IMG/VR virus record: IMGVR_UViG_3300046515_000099 | Coordinates: 1-50,146 of that record | DNA: 50,146 nucleotides | Source: a virus | Reading direction: 5' to 3' (one strand) | Shown: in pieces, positions 37,583 through 46,292 of the stretch | Numbering within the stretch: position 1 is the stretch's first letter | Layout: the number at the start of each line of letters is the position of its first letter | Made by a program: the position numbers and the translations under genes | The notes under the pieces: model-generated | Told to the model about the DNA's origin: nothing | Database searches by the model: none | Seen by the model: the letters and a program-made list of their open reading frames with translations, nothing else

Positions 37583-39607
37583 ATGGCATTTGAGGCGTAC
37601 TCCGTCGCTGTCAAGCTGTCGCTGATCAACCACGTCAGTTCCGGCCTTTTGATGATCAGCAAAAGCCTGGCAACGACCGGCACCGACGTCGACAAGCTGA
37701 ATGCGAAGCTCGCATCTATCGGCAAGCAAGGTGCAATCGGCGGCTTGATGTTCGCGGGCGGGCTCGGCCTTGCTGCGATGTTTAAGACCCCGTTGGACGA
37801 GGCGAAGAAATTCCAGAACGAAACCGAGCGTTTCCGCTCGCTTGGCCTAGGTGATGCGGTTACGACGGACGCGGTGAAGTTCGCCAAGGGCATGAACAGC
37901 TACGGCACCAGCATTCGCGAAAACCTTGGCTTGCTGCGTGATGCGCAGACCGTATTCGGCGACTTCCACGAAGCGCAAATGGTTACACCGCTGCTGTCGA
38001 GAATGAAGTTCGCCAATGCTGCGCTGTATGGCGACGAAGGCGGTTCGATGAAAGACAAAGCCTTCATGGACATGCTGAAGGTGATTGAGCTGCGCGGCGG
38101 CCTAGCCAGTGAGCAAGCATTTCTCAAGCAAGCGAACATGGTTCAGCAGGTTCAGACTGCGACCGGCGGCCGGGTTGGCGCTAATGAGTTCTTGAACTTC
38201 ATCAAGACGGGTGGCGTCGCCGCAAAAGGCCTGAAGGACGAAAACTTCTACTACATGATGGAGCCGCTGATTCAGGAAATGGGCGGCCAGCGTGTAGGTA
38301 CGGGCCTGATGTCTGGCTATCAGAACCTGGTGCAAGGGCGGACTACCGTTAGGGCTGCAAACGAGCTGATGAGACTTGGCTTGCTTGACCCGAAAATGGT
38401 CGAGTACAGCACCACTGGCAATATCAAGCAGGTCAAGCCTGGAGCGCTCAAGGGCGCGGACCTGATGGTCAGCGCGCCAATGGAGTGGCTGCAGAAGGTG
38501 CTGCTGCCGTCTTTCGCCGCGAAGGGCATCACCGGGAACCAGCAGATCCTGAATGAGATTGGCGCGATCTTCACCAACCGTACAGCCGCGCAGCTTTATT
38601 CGACGATGTACCAGCAGCAGGCAGTCATCGCGAAGAACTCGAAACTCAACGCCGGCGCCGCCGGTATTGACGAGCTGGAGAAGAACGCCAAGAACACCTT
38701 AGCTGGCAAGGAGCTTGAGTTCGGGGCGAAGTGGAAGGACTTGATGCTCAACCTGGGCAATGTGGTCCTACCGCTGGCGATAAAGGCGCTGGACAAACTG
38801 AACCCTGCGCTGGTCAAGTTCGGCGAGTGGATGAACGAGAACCCCGGCAAGGTTAAGGCCTTCACCTATGCGCTGTTGGGGCTGTCGGCATTCCTGATCG
38901 GTGGCGGTCTGATCAATATGACCATCGCTGCCGGCCGTGGCTTCTTCCTGCTGGGGCAGGCCATGGTGTTTCTCGGCGGCCGCGCCTTGGCGCCGTTGAT
39001 TCCTTGGTTGGCGCGCATGGGTACATACCTGGTGATTCTGGGCGCCAACATCGCCAAAGGCATCCTGCTCATAGGTCGCGCACTGGTGGCCACTCCGATT
39101 GGTATCGTCATCCTGGCAATTGCGGCTGCCGCCTATTTGCTGTGGAACAACTGGAAGGAAATCAGCGGCGCCTTAAAACTCATGTGGTCCGATTTGAAGA
39201 CCGGCTTTATCAAGCTGTTTCAGGGTGATATCGGCGGCGCGTTCAAGTCGTTCAAGCTGGCCTTTTTGACCGGTTGGCAGACGATCTTTAACACCCTGAT
39301 CGCAGGTGCCAACAAGATCCTTCCAGCATCCTGGCAGATCGCAAAAACCACCTTCGCCGACGACGCGCGCGCCGCTGGATCCTCGAAGCCGGGCTGGTCC
39401 CCACTGGTCGCACCGGTTCCCGGCAAGTCCGCAGCTAACGACAGCAACAACTTCAACCTGTACATCGACGGCAAGAAAATCACCGATGTGGTGGTTGAGC
39501 GCATGACCAAGCAGGCCACTCGGCCGCAAACCGGAAGCCAAGGCTTCGACCCCAACCGCAGCATGCTGAGGCCGGGCACTTCCAGTCTCGTCGTACCGAG
39601 GAACTAA
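37583..39607 (+). CDS. Tape measure protein
   Basis: 674 residues, with AGGA upstream of the ATG. The N-terminal part has helices (SVAVKLSLINHVSSGLLMIS) and a Gly-rich hydrophobic segment GGLMFAGGLGLAA. Residues 440-540 hold strong membrane-like stretches (ALLGLSAFLIGGGLINMTIA, PIGIVILAIAAAAYLLWNNW) typical of tape measures. WNNWKEISGALKLMWSDLKT and AFKSFKLAFLTGWQTIFNTL near 535-580 are also familiar in this group. It sets tail length and may enter the host membrane on injection. It is short for a myovirus, suggesting a short tail. Confidence 0.82.
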   Translation: MAFEAYSVAVKLSLINHVSSGLLMISKSLATTGTDVDKLNAKLASIGKQGAIGGLMFAGGLGLAAMFKTPLDEAKKFQNETERFRSLGLGDAVTTDAVKFAKGMNSYGTSIRENLGLLRDAQTVFGDFHEAQMVTPLLSRMKFANAALYGDEGGSMKDKAFMDMLKVIELRGGLASEQAFLKQANMVQQVQTATGGRVGANEFLNFIKTGGVAAKGLKDENFYYMMEPLIQEMGGQRVGTGLMSGYQNLVQGRTTVRAANELMRLGLLDPKMVEYSTTGNIKQVKPGALKGADLMVSAPMEWLQKVLLPSFAAKGITGNQQILNEIGAIFTNRTAAQLYSTMYQQQAVIAKNSKLNAGAAGIDELEKNAKNTLAGKELEFGAKWKDLMLNLGNVVLPLAIKALDKLNPALVKFGEWMNENPGKVKAFTYALLGLSAFLIGGGLINMTIAAGRGFFLLGQAMVFLGGRALAPLIPWLARMGTYLVILGANIAKGILLIGRALVATPIGIVILAIAAAAYLLWNNWKEISGALKLMWSDLKTGFIKLFQGDIGGAFKSFKLAFLTGWQTIFNTLIAGANKILPASWQIAKTTFADDARAAGSSKPGWSPLVAPVPGKSAANDSNNFNLYIDGKKITDVVVERMTKQATRPQTGSQGFDPNRSMLRPGTSSLVVPRN

Positions 39608-39610
39608 CCG

Positions 39611-40594
39611 ATGAGCTTCACAAGCTTCCTGGACAACTTCGCTCCGGGCGGGGATCCGTTCGCCACGCGGTTGATCGTGGGAGATTTCGAGTTCAGCGGC
39701 CTTGAGGTTCCCGAGTCGGTTACCGTTGGCGCCAAACAGCAGCTGGTCGTGCACAAGCTGATCGGCGGCAAACGTGTCGTAGATGTCATGGGTGTGGATT
39801 ACGACAATATGTCGTGGTCCGGATGGATCACGGGCGCAACGGCGGGGGATCGGGTTACCCAGCTCGAAACCCTGCGCGATGCCGGCGATCCGCTGACCTT
39901 CAACATGGACGGCTATTACTTCAGCGTCCTGATCCAATCGTTCAATGCCAGATTCGAGCACCTGTATCGGCGGTATTTCACCATCGATCTGTTGGTAGTC
40001 GAGCGGCTGGACGCGCCGATCACTGAAAACGCGCTGTCCGGAACGCTGGACGCGCTGATCAACAGTGACGTCGGCCAATCGCTGGGGTTGGCCAGCATCA
40101 TCAATTCGGCGGCGGTTACCACTGCCATCAACACGGTCAAGGATGCCGTCTCTCAGGTTCAAGGCTTTGCCAACGCCACCATCGACACCGTGCAGACAGT
40201 CATCCGGCCTTTGGTTGCCGCGCAGGCGGTCGTTCAGTCCGTAATCGCCCAGGTGGGTGCATCGGTGAATGACATCACGACCCTTGGCGGGTTGGTGCCT
40301 GGAAATCCTGTCGCAAAGGCCGCGAACAATGTTCTGCGCCAAAGCGCGGCACTAACTCAGCTGGCTCCGCTGTACCAGATGCAGAGCGTGCTGGAGCGGA
40401 TACAGAAAAACGTTCTGGCCGGGCCGCTGGCAAATGGCACGTCGAGTCTGACCACCAGCAATACCACTCTGCAGCGCGTGGCCGCCGACAGCTACGGCGA
40501 CCAGTCACGGTGGACCGAGATTGCGGCCGCCAACAACATCCACGACCCGATGCTCGGGGAAATTCAGACCATCAAGATTCCGATAGGTGAATAA
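39611..40594 (+). CDS. Tail/baseplate protein with C-terminal LysM-like domain
   Basis: 327 residues. The N-terminal half is beta-rich (FSGLEVPESVTVGAKQQLVV, MSWSGWITGATAGDRVTQLE), resembling DNA-circularisation/Mu gpN-type tail proteins. A helical Val/Ala-rich centre (130-270) follows. The C-terminus, LQRVAADSYGDQSRWTEIAA to GEIQTIKIPIGE, is a LysM-like unit as in P2 gpX and other hub proteins. It starts 3 bp after the tape measure. Confidence 0.72.
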   Translation: MSFTSFLDNFAPGGDPFATRLIVGDFEFSGLEVPESVTVGAKQQLVVHKLIGGKRVVDVMGVDYDNMSWSGWITGATAGDRVTQLETLRDAGDPLTFNMDGYYFSVLIQSFNARFEHLYRRYFTIDLLVVERLDAPITENALSGTLDALINSDVGQSLGLASIINSAAVTTAINTVKDAVSQVQGFANATIDTVQTVIRPLVAAQAVVQSVIAQVGASVNDITTLGGLVPGNPVAKAANNVLRQSAALTQLAPLYQMQSVLERIQKNVLAGPLANGTSSLTTSNTTLQRVAADSYGDQSRWTEIAAANNIHDPMLGEIQTIKIPIGE

Positions 40595-41701
40595 TTGGAC
40601 GTCAATGCGCTGGATGTCATCCCTACGGCGCGCCACGTCGTCGGGCGCGTTCGCCTGAACGGGGTAGAGGTGCCGTTTGTATCGGCTGACATCGATAGCA
40701 ACTCGTTCTACTCAGCCGATACGTTCAGCGCTGTGTTCGCGCTCAGCGCCATGCCCAAAGATACCGGCACCCTGGCATGGTGGAGTGTGCAGACGGAGAT
40801 TGAATTCGAGATATCCATCGGCCTGATCGACAAGAGCGTCACCGATTGGCGGACCCTCATTATTGGCGGTGTCGACCGGTGGAGTTTCCATCCGGCAAGG
40901 TTCGAGGTCAGTGTCGAGGGGCGCGATTACACTGCGAAATTCATCGACACGAAGACAAGCGAGAAATTCGCCAACTACACCACCAGCCAGGTCGCAACGC
41001 TACTCGCTCAAAGACGCGGCCTGACTCCGGTCGTTACGGCGACCACCACGAACGTCGGCGGAATCACCAAATACGACCACACGCACGTCAATGATGAGCG
41101 CTCGGAGTGGGACCTGCTGGCGTACTTCGCCGGGATCGACGGGTTTCAGGTGTATGTGACCGGCAACGAACTCCGCTATGAGCCAGCCCTTGATCCGAAC
41201 AAGACGGATCAGTACCTGATTCGCTGGGTAGCACCTGGAACACTGGCTTACCCGGTCGCTAACGTGTCTGACGACCTCAACTTTGAACGCGACCTGACCA
41301 TTGCCAAGGGCGTGACCGTTCAGGTTCGGTCGTGGAAGGGCGGCAAGGCCTTCACTGAGACCTACCCGAACAATTCAGCGCGCGGCATATCTCCTGGAAA
41401 CTCCGCGCCAAAGCGGCAAGTGTACAGCGTCGTGCGCAGCGGTCTTGATCGGCAAGCCGCTCAGAAACTCGCGCAGACGCTCCACAAGCAGATCACCGAT
41501 CACGAAATGCGCATGAGCGGGTCACTCCCGGGCGACAACTCGCTGATGCCAAACACGATCATTCGCGTCGAAGGCACCCAATCTGCCTTCGACCAGCTGT
41601 ATTACGCCGACTCCGTGCGCCGCTCGATCAGCTTTGAGTCTGGCTACTCGATGAGCTTCACGGCCAAGAACCATAACCCGAACTCAATGGTGCTTCCATG
41701 A
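40595..41701 (+). CDS. Baseplate hub protein (gpD/gp27-like)
   Basis: 368 residues beginning at TTG, directly after the preceding TAA. No ATG occurs in frame for about 50 codons, and TAGGTG lies upstream, so a TTG start is needed. WRTLIIGGVDRWSFHPARFE, VSVEGRDYTAKFIDTKTSEK and VNDERSEWDLLAYFAGIDGF follow P2 gpD-like hub proteins. It forms the trimeric hub that carries the spike. Confidence 0.78.
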   Translation: MDVNALDVIPTARHVVGRVRLNGVEVPFVSADIDSNSFYSADTFSAVFALSAMPKDTGTLAWWSVQTEIEFEISIGLIDKSVTDWRTLIIGGVDRWSFHPARFEVSVEGRDYTAKFIDTKTSEKFANYTTSQVATLLAQRRGLTPVVTATTTNVGGITKYDHTHVNDERSEWDLLAYFAGIDGFQVYVTGNELRYEPALDPNKTDQYLIRWVAPGTLAYPVANVSDDLNFERDLTIAKGVTVQVRSWKGGKAFTETYPNNSARGISPGNSAPKRQVYSVVRSGLDRQAAQKLAQTLHKQITDHEMRMSGSLPGDNSLMPNTIIRVEGTQSAFDQLYYADSVRRSISFESGYSMSFTAKNHNPNSMVLP

Positions 41702-42264
41702 CGATGTCGATGCTGCTCAACGCACAAAGGCAGTACCAGGACGACGGCAGCACTTATTCACGAACCGGAACAATCTCCGGATACGACCCCGGCAGCCACA
41801 GCGTCAAGGTGACGATCCAGCCGGAAGGCTGGGATACGGGATGGATTCAGTTGTCCGCGCAGGGTGTCGGTAACGGCTGGGGTGTTTTGACTGGCCCTCA
41901 ACTGGGTGATGAAGTCTCGGTGACCTTCGATAACGGTGATCCGAATCTTGGAAAAGTCACCGGGCGCTACTTCAACGATGTAAACCCGCCGCCGGCAGTG
42001 CCATCAGGTGAAACCTGGATGCTTCACCAGTCTGGAGCGGTGCTGAAGTTCAACAACGACGGCACGGTCAATCTGCACTCGACTGTCGCGATCAATTACG
42101 ACGCGCCGCAGCACAATTTCACCGGCGGCCCGGTCACGGTGACTGACGCCACCGGCATCGTAGTGGTCGGCGGCGATGTGAAGGCCGACACCATCAGCTT
42201 GAAGCTGCACAGAACCAGTCAGGTGCAGTCTGGCACCGGAACCTCCGGGGTGCCTATCCCATGA
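41698..42264 (+). CDS. Baseplate spike protein (gpV-like)
   Basis: 188 residues. An OB-like N-terminal domain (TGTISGYDPGSHSVKVTIQP, QLGDEVSVTFDNGDPNLGKV) is followed by a beta-helical tail (SGAVLKFNNDGTVNLHSTVA, FTGGPVTVTDATGIVVVGGD) and the end SGTGTSGVPIP, typical of P2 gpV-type spikes. It pierces the outer membrane. It overlaps its neighbours by 4 bp. Confidence 0.85.
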   Translation: MTMSMLLNAQRQYQDDGSTYSRTGTISGYDPGSHSVKVTIQPEGWDTGWIQLSAQGVGNGWGVLTGPQLGDEVSVTFDNGDPNLGKVTGRYFNDVNPPPAVPSGETWMLHQSGAVLKFNNDGTVNLHSTVAINYDAPQHNFTGGPVTVTDATGIVVVGGDVKADTISLKLHRTSQVQSGTGTSGVPIP

Positions 42265-42626
42265 AAGACTTGAACCACTACGTCGGAGACGACCTTTCGT
42301 TGTCGCCGACCGGGAGCCTGTCGCCCGTCGAAGGCATCGAGCGCGGGAAACAGCGGATCCTGCGGCGCCTGATCACCAACCCAGGCGATTACTTGTTCCA
42401 CCCTGAATACGGCGCAGGCCTTGGTCGTTATGTCGGGGCGCTGATGAACATCCCGGAAATCATTTCGCTTATCAGGGGGCAAATCCTGCTTGAGGACTGT
42501 GTTTCCAAGCAGCCACCCCCCGTCATCGCGGTAACACCGTCAAACGACTCCCTGTCCGTCAATATCAGCTACACCGATGCGCCCCTGGGCGAGCCGGTGA
42601 CGCTTTCGTTCGAGGTAAATCGCTGA
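42261..42626 (+). CDS. Baseplate wedge protein (gpW/gp25-like)
   Basis: 121 residues. VEGIERGKQRILRRLITNPG, DYLFHPEYGAGLGRYVGALM and IRGQILLED are typical of the gpW/gp25 lysozyme-like wedge family, which links the baseplate to the sheath. The ATG overlaps the upstream stop. Confidence 0.87.
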   Translation: MKDLNHYVGDDLSLSPTGSLSPVEGIERGKQRILRRLITNPGDYLFHPEYGAGLGRYVGALMNIPEIISLIRGQILLEDCVSKQPPPVIAVTPSNDSLSVNISYTDAPLGEPVTLSFEVNR

Positions 42627-42627
42627 T

Positions 42628-43755
42628 ATGGCATCTCTCAACGTCAAGGATTTCACCACTCTTGTTCGAGACCAGGTCACCGCTATTCAAGGCCGCGCGG
42701 CCGGGCTCGTCGACTTCACCATTGGCTCTCTGCTGCGCGCGATCTGCGAGAGCAACGCAAGCGTTCTGCAGTGGCTCCAGCAACTCATCGTCACGCTGCT
42801 GGCCACAACGAGAGCCTCAACGTCTTCCGGCGCCGATCTCGACAGTTGGATGGCTGACTTCGGGTTTCTTCGCTTGTCTGCCAGTTTTGCGACGGGCAGC
42901 GTCACCTACTCGCGCTTCACGGCGACAACCTCTGCCCTGATCCCGATCGGCGCTCTCGTCGGGTCAACAGATGGCTCACAGCAATACGCAGTGACGATCG
43001 ACACGGCAAACCTGCTCTATAGTGCCAGCCTCGGCGGTTACCTCGTGCCGGCCGGAACGGCATCAGCGACCGTGCCTGTTAAAGCCAGCTCAGCCGGCGC
43101 GGCGAGGAATGCATTGGTTGGCACCGTGACCGTGATTGTCGGCAGCATCAGCGGGATAGACACCGTCACCAACCTGACGGTGTTCACGAACGGGGTTGAC
43201 CCAGAAACCGATTCGGCTTTCCGCGCGCGCTTCATCCTTTGGGTGCAGTCCCTGTCCAAGGGCACCAAATCGGCGATTGAATATGCGCTCGCCTCCATGC
43301 AGCAAGGCGTGACCTACACGCTGACTGAAAACCAGGACTACTCCGGAAATACCCTGTACGGCTATTTCTATGCTGTCGTCGACGATGGGAGCGGGGCGCC
43401 TGGTAGTCAGTTTCTGGTATCTGCCGCAGCAGCTATAGAGTCGGCGAGAGCGTTCACCACAAGGTACGGCGTGTTTGGGCCCGTGCTCGTGACCGCCAAT
43501 GTCGGCATGACCATCGCAACCGATGCGACGGTGACGCACAGCGTGGTCGTGGCACAGGTGACGGCCGCCATTCAGGGCTATATCGCCGGGTTGAGCCTTG
43601 GGCAGATCCTGCCTTACACCCAGCTTGCCGCGATCGCTTATGGGGTCACACCAGCAATTACCAACGTCTCCGGCGTGCTTCTCAACGGAGGCACGGCCGA
43701 TCTGGCCGCAAACAACAAACAGGTGATTCGACCCGGCACAGTGACGGTGGCCTAA
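42628..43755 (+). CDS. Baseplate assembly protein J
   Basis: 375 residues. FTIGSLLRAICESNASVLQW near the start, GADLDSWMADFGFLRLSASF, then GNALVG-like AARNALVGTVTVIVGSISGI and GVDPETDSAFRARFILWVQS are standard P2 gpJ/Mu gp47 motifs. It is the wedge component that surrounds the hub. Confidence 0.9.
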   Translation: MASLNVKDFTTLVRDQVTAIQGRAAGLVDFTIGSLLRAICESNASVLQWLQQLIVTLLATTRASTSSGADLDSWMADFGFLRLSASFATGSVTYSRFTATTSALIPIGALVGSTDGSQQYAVTIDTANLLYSASLGGYLVPAGTASATVPVKASSAGAARNALVGTVTVIVGSISGIDTVTNLTVFTNGVDPETDSAFRARFILWVQSLSKGTKSAIEYALASMQQGVTYTLTENQDYSGNTLYGYFYAVVDDGSGAPGSQFLVSAAAAIESARAFTTRYGVFGPVLVTANVGMTIATDATVTHSVVVAQVTAAIQGYIAGLSLGQILPYTQLAAIAYGVTPAITNVSGVLLNGGTADLAANNKQVIRPGTVTVA

Positions 43756-44412
43756 ATGAGTATTGGCGATCAGAGCGACATGCTTTCAAGGCTCAAGCGC
43801 CTCCTGCCGATCGGCTGGTTCGGCGACAGCAACCCGATTCGTGATGCGCTCTTGTGGGGTTATGCCCAGGCGCTTTCGTGGGGCTACACCCTTTACCTGT
43901 ACGCGCAGGCGCAGACGAGGATAAAGACGGCGACTGATGGCTGGCTCGATATGATTGGGCTGGACTTCTTCGGTGACAACCTGATTCGTTACTCGGACCA
44001 GGCCGACGGCAGTTATCGCAATCGAATCCTGATCAATATTTTCAGGGAGCGCGCGACGCGGCACGGTATGGACCAAGTCCTTTTTGATCTGACCGGGCGC
44101 CACCCGCTGATCATTGAGCCTGCAAAGCCTGATGATTGTGGCTGTCTTGGGCTGACGCTCGGACTTGGAGTAGCGGGTCCACTTGGCTCAACAAGTTGCC
44201 CTTATCAAGCCTTCGTCACTGCCTATCGCCCATCAGGCAGCGGGGCCGCCAATTGGCCAGGGCTCAAAACCAACTGGTTCGGCCTCGGCCAGACCAGCGC
44301 ATTGATACCGCAGTCACAGTTCTTTTCGGACGTTTCCGACGCCGACATCATCGCTGCCATCGAGGCGACCAAGGCCTACGGCACAACCGTCTGGTTCCGC
44401 ATTACCAACTGA
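43756..44412 (+). CDS. Baseplate protein (gpI / DUF2612-like)
   Basis: 218 residues, directly after the gpJ stop. RIKTATDGWLDMIGLDFFGD and YRNRILINIFRERATRHGMD are the typical motifs. The C-terminus has a Gly-rich stretch and a final AYGTTVWFRITN. It lies between gpJ and the fibre, as gpI does in P2. Confidence 0.8.
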   Translation: MSIGDQSDMLSRLKRLLPIGWFGDSNPIRDALLWGYAQALSWGYTLYLYAQAQTRIKTATDGWLDMIGLDFFGDNLIRYSDQADGSYRNRILINIFRERATRHGMDQVLFDLTGRHPLIIEPAKPDDCGCLGLTLGLGVAGPLGSTSCPYQAFVTAYRPSGSGAANWPGLKTNWFGLGQTSALIPQSQFFSDVSDADIIAAIEATKAYGTTVWFRITN

Positions 44413-44432
44413 TCTCATTCAAATCATTCAAT

Positions 44433-44455
44433 GCCCGCCATGTGCGGGCTTTTTT
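44433..44455 (+). terminator. Terminator-like hairpin before the tail fibre
   Basis: GCCCGCCATGTGCGGGC followed by six T, then ATTGGGGAA as the fibre ribosome binding site. Confidence 0.88.
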
Positions 44456-44467
44456 ATTGGGGAACCC

Positions 44468-45844
44468 ATGGACAGACAGATCGTTTACCCGGGCCAGATC
44501 TTGCCGGAAACCAGCCTGCTCCAAATGACAAAGGATCCGATGATTGGCATGGCCAAGCTCGCATCTGCACTGCTCGGAACGAGCACTTATGCGAGCGGTT
44601 TCGCCGTAACACCAACAGGGCCTGCATCCCTTCAGGTAGTGTATGCGCCCGGCGAGATATACAGCCTGGCCAGCATTGACGCGCTGGCTTTCTCGACGCT
44701 GCCAGCCGACACCACGCATTCGATCCTGAAGCAGGGCATCTTGCTCGACGGCGGGACGCTAAATTGCCCGGCGCCTGGCACGACTGGTCAGTCGATCAAC
44801 TATCTGGTTCAGGTTACCTATCAAGACTCTGACGCTAGCCCGGTCCTTCTGCCGTATTACAACAGCTCGAACCCTGCGATGCCGTACAGCGGCCAAGGCA
44901 ACAATGGCCTGACTCAAAACACGGTTCGCAAGGGCGTTGCCGTGGTGAGCGTGAAGGCGGGCGCATCTGCAACCACTGGCAGCCAGACAACTCCAGCACC
45001 GGATGCAGGTTACATTGGCCTCTATGTTGTTACTGTTGCTTTCGGCCAGACAACGATCACCTCCGGAAACATCGCGGTGCTGTCTACCGCTCCCCTGATC
45101 AACTCCACCCTTCACGGCCTTTCGCCGGTTTTTACTGCGAATCCAGTAGTTCCAACAGCCACGCTGCCAGGTCATGCAATGCCATTGGGGCAGGCCGTTG
45201 GCCGCCTGATTGGTGTCCAGGTCTTCACTTCAAGTGGAACCTATACGCCGTCCGCAGGCACGACGTCGGTAGTGATCGAGGTTCTGGGTGCGGGCGCGTC
45301 TGGCGGGGCGACCGCGGCAACAGCTGCTGGTCAATGCGCGGCTGGTGGCGGTGGCGGTGCTGGCGCCTATGGAAAGTCGCGGCTCACGACCGGATTCTCC
45401 GGTGTGGCGGTGACAGTCGGCCTTGGAGGTGCCGCTCCAGCCGCCGGTGCCAACAGCGGTAATAATGGGGGTTCTTCTAGCTTCGGAAGTCTCCTGGTTT
45501 GCTTGGGCGGAACAGGAGGTGGTGGCTCGACTGCGATAGCAGCGTCAGGCCTTACCGGGCCGAATGGTGGCAACCAAGGCCTGCCAATCGGGGCGAATTT
45601 GTGTTCTTCCGGGGGCATGGCTGGCGGCAATGGGTTCACCATTTCAGCCACACAACCGCTCGCGGGTAAAGGGGGGGATAGTATCTACGGCGTAGGCGGC
45701 CATGCACCGACCTCTGGAGGCGGCGCTCGGGCGGCCTTTGGCTATGGCTCTGGCAGTTCTGGGGTGAACGCGGGGCCGTCTAATGCTGCACAGGCAGGCC
45801 TGCCAGGCATGCCGGGGATTGTACTAGTCTGGGAGTATGCATGA
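44468..45844 (+). CDS. Tail fibre with glycine-rich tip
   Basis: 458 residues. The N-terminus MDRQIVYPGQILPETSLLQM is of the kind that attaches small fibres to Mu-like baseplates. Residues 30-240 are beta-rich. From about 250 (VFTSSGTYTPSAGTTSVVIE) a glycine-rich domain begins, with runs such as AAGGGGGAGAYG, NSGNNGGSSSFG and GGTGGGGST, and it ends in GMPGIVLVWEYA. Such polyglycine sandwich tips are known receptor-binding modules in phage adhesins. It overlaps the fibre chaperone gene by 4 bp. Confidence 0.8.
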   Translation: MDRQIVYPGQILPETSLLQMTKDPMIGMAKLASALLGTSTYASGFAVTPTGPASLQVVYAPGEIYSLASIDALAFSTLPADTTHSILKQGILLDGGTLNCPAPGTTGQSINYLVQVTYQDSDASPVLLPYYNSSNPAMPYSGQGNNGLTQNTVRKGVAVVSVKAGASATTGSQTTPAPDAGYIGLYVVTVAFGQTTITSGNIAVLSTAPLINSTLHGLSPVFTANPVVPTATLPGHAMPLGQAVGRLIGVQVFTSSGTYTPSAGTTSVVIEVLGAGASGGATAATAAGQCAAGGGGGAGAYGKSRLTTGFSGVAVTVGLGGAAPAAGANSGNNGGSSSFGSLLVCLGGTGGGGSTAIAASGLTGPNGGNQGLPIGANLCSSGGMAGGNGFTISATQPLAGKGGDSIYGVGGHAPTSGGGARAAFGYGSGSSGVNAGPSNAAQAGLPGMPGIVLVWEYA

Positions 45845-46236
45845 TGAATTCTTACATGCTGGTCAACAGCGCGAGCGGGTTAGTCGAGAACGTTTTCGTG
45901 TGGGATGGAGAGAGTGAATACGAAATCCCAGAAGGATTCGAGGCAATTGAGAGCTCTCTGGCCGGGATTGGGTGGTCATACAGTGGCGGCGAGTTTACTT
46001 CGCCACCTCCAGTTCATCCGACCCCCGCCGATATCCTGATCACGAACACTGCAACACGCAGCTATCTACTGGCGCAAGCTGCCAATAGCATGGGCCCGCT
46101 TCAGGATGCTGTTGATCTTGACGAAGCGACCGACGATGAAGTAGCTCTGCTCAAAAAATGGAAGCAGTATCGTATTGCGGTCAACCGTGTCAATGTTGAG
46201 GTTGAGTCGCCAGATTGGCCGATTGAGCCGACGTAA
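45841..46236 (+). CDS. Tail fibre assembly chaperone
   Basis: 131 residues. The C-terminal motif RSYLLAQAANSMGPLQDAVD, then ATDDEVALLKKWKQYRIAVN, is the classic tail-fibre-assembly (Tfa) pattern. The N-terminal part binds the fibre tip and is expected to be specific to it. It starts within the fibre stop codon. Confidence 0.87.
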   Translation: MMNSYMLVNSASGLVENVFVWDGESEYEIPEGFEAIESSLAGIGWSYSGGEFTSPPPVHPTPADILITNTATRSYLLAQAANSMGPLQDAVDLDEATDDEVALLKKWKQYRIAVNRVNVEVESPDWPIEPT

Positions 46237-46250
46237 GGCTGTAAATAAAT
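46223..46250 (+). promoter_or_regulatory. Candidate promoter of the acyltransferase gene
   Basis: TTGAGC, a 16-bp spacer and ATAAAT at the end of the fibre-chaperone gene. It would allow expression from the silent prophage. The match to consensus is only moderate. Confidence 0.3.
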
Positions 46251-46292
46251 CAAATCAGGTGATACCGTTCGCGCTCAACACAGGAGCAAGTG

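Noticed and set aside
39173-40342. A 389-codon minus-strand frame opposite the tape measure and baseplate genes
   Set aside because: It is antisense to recognised tail genes with coupled starts. No ribosome binding site and no family resemblance were seen.
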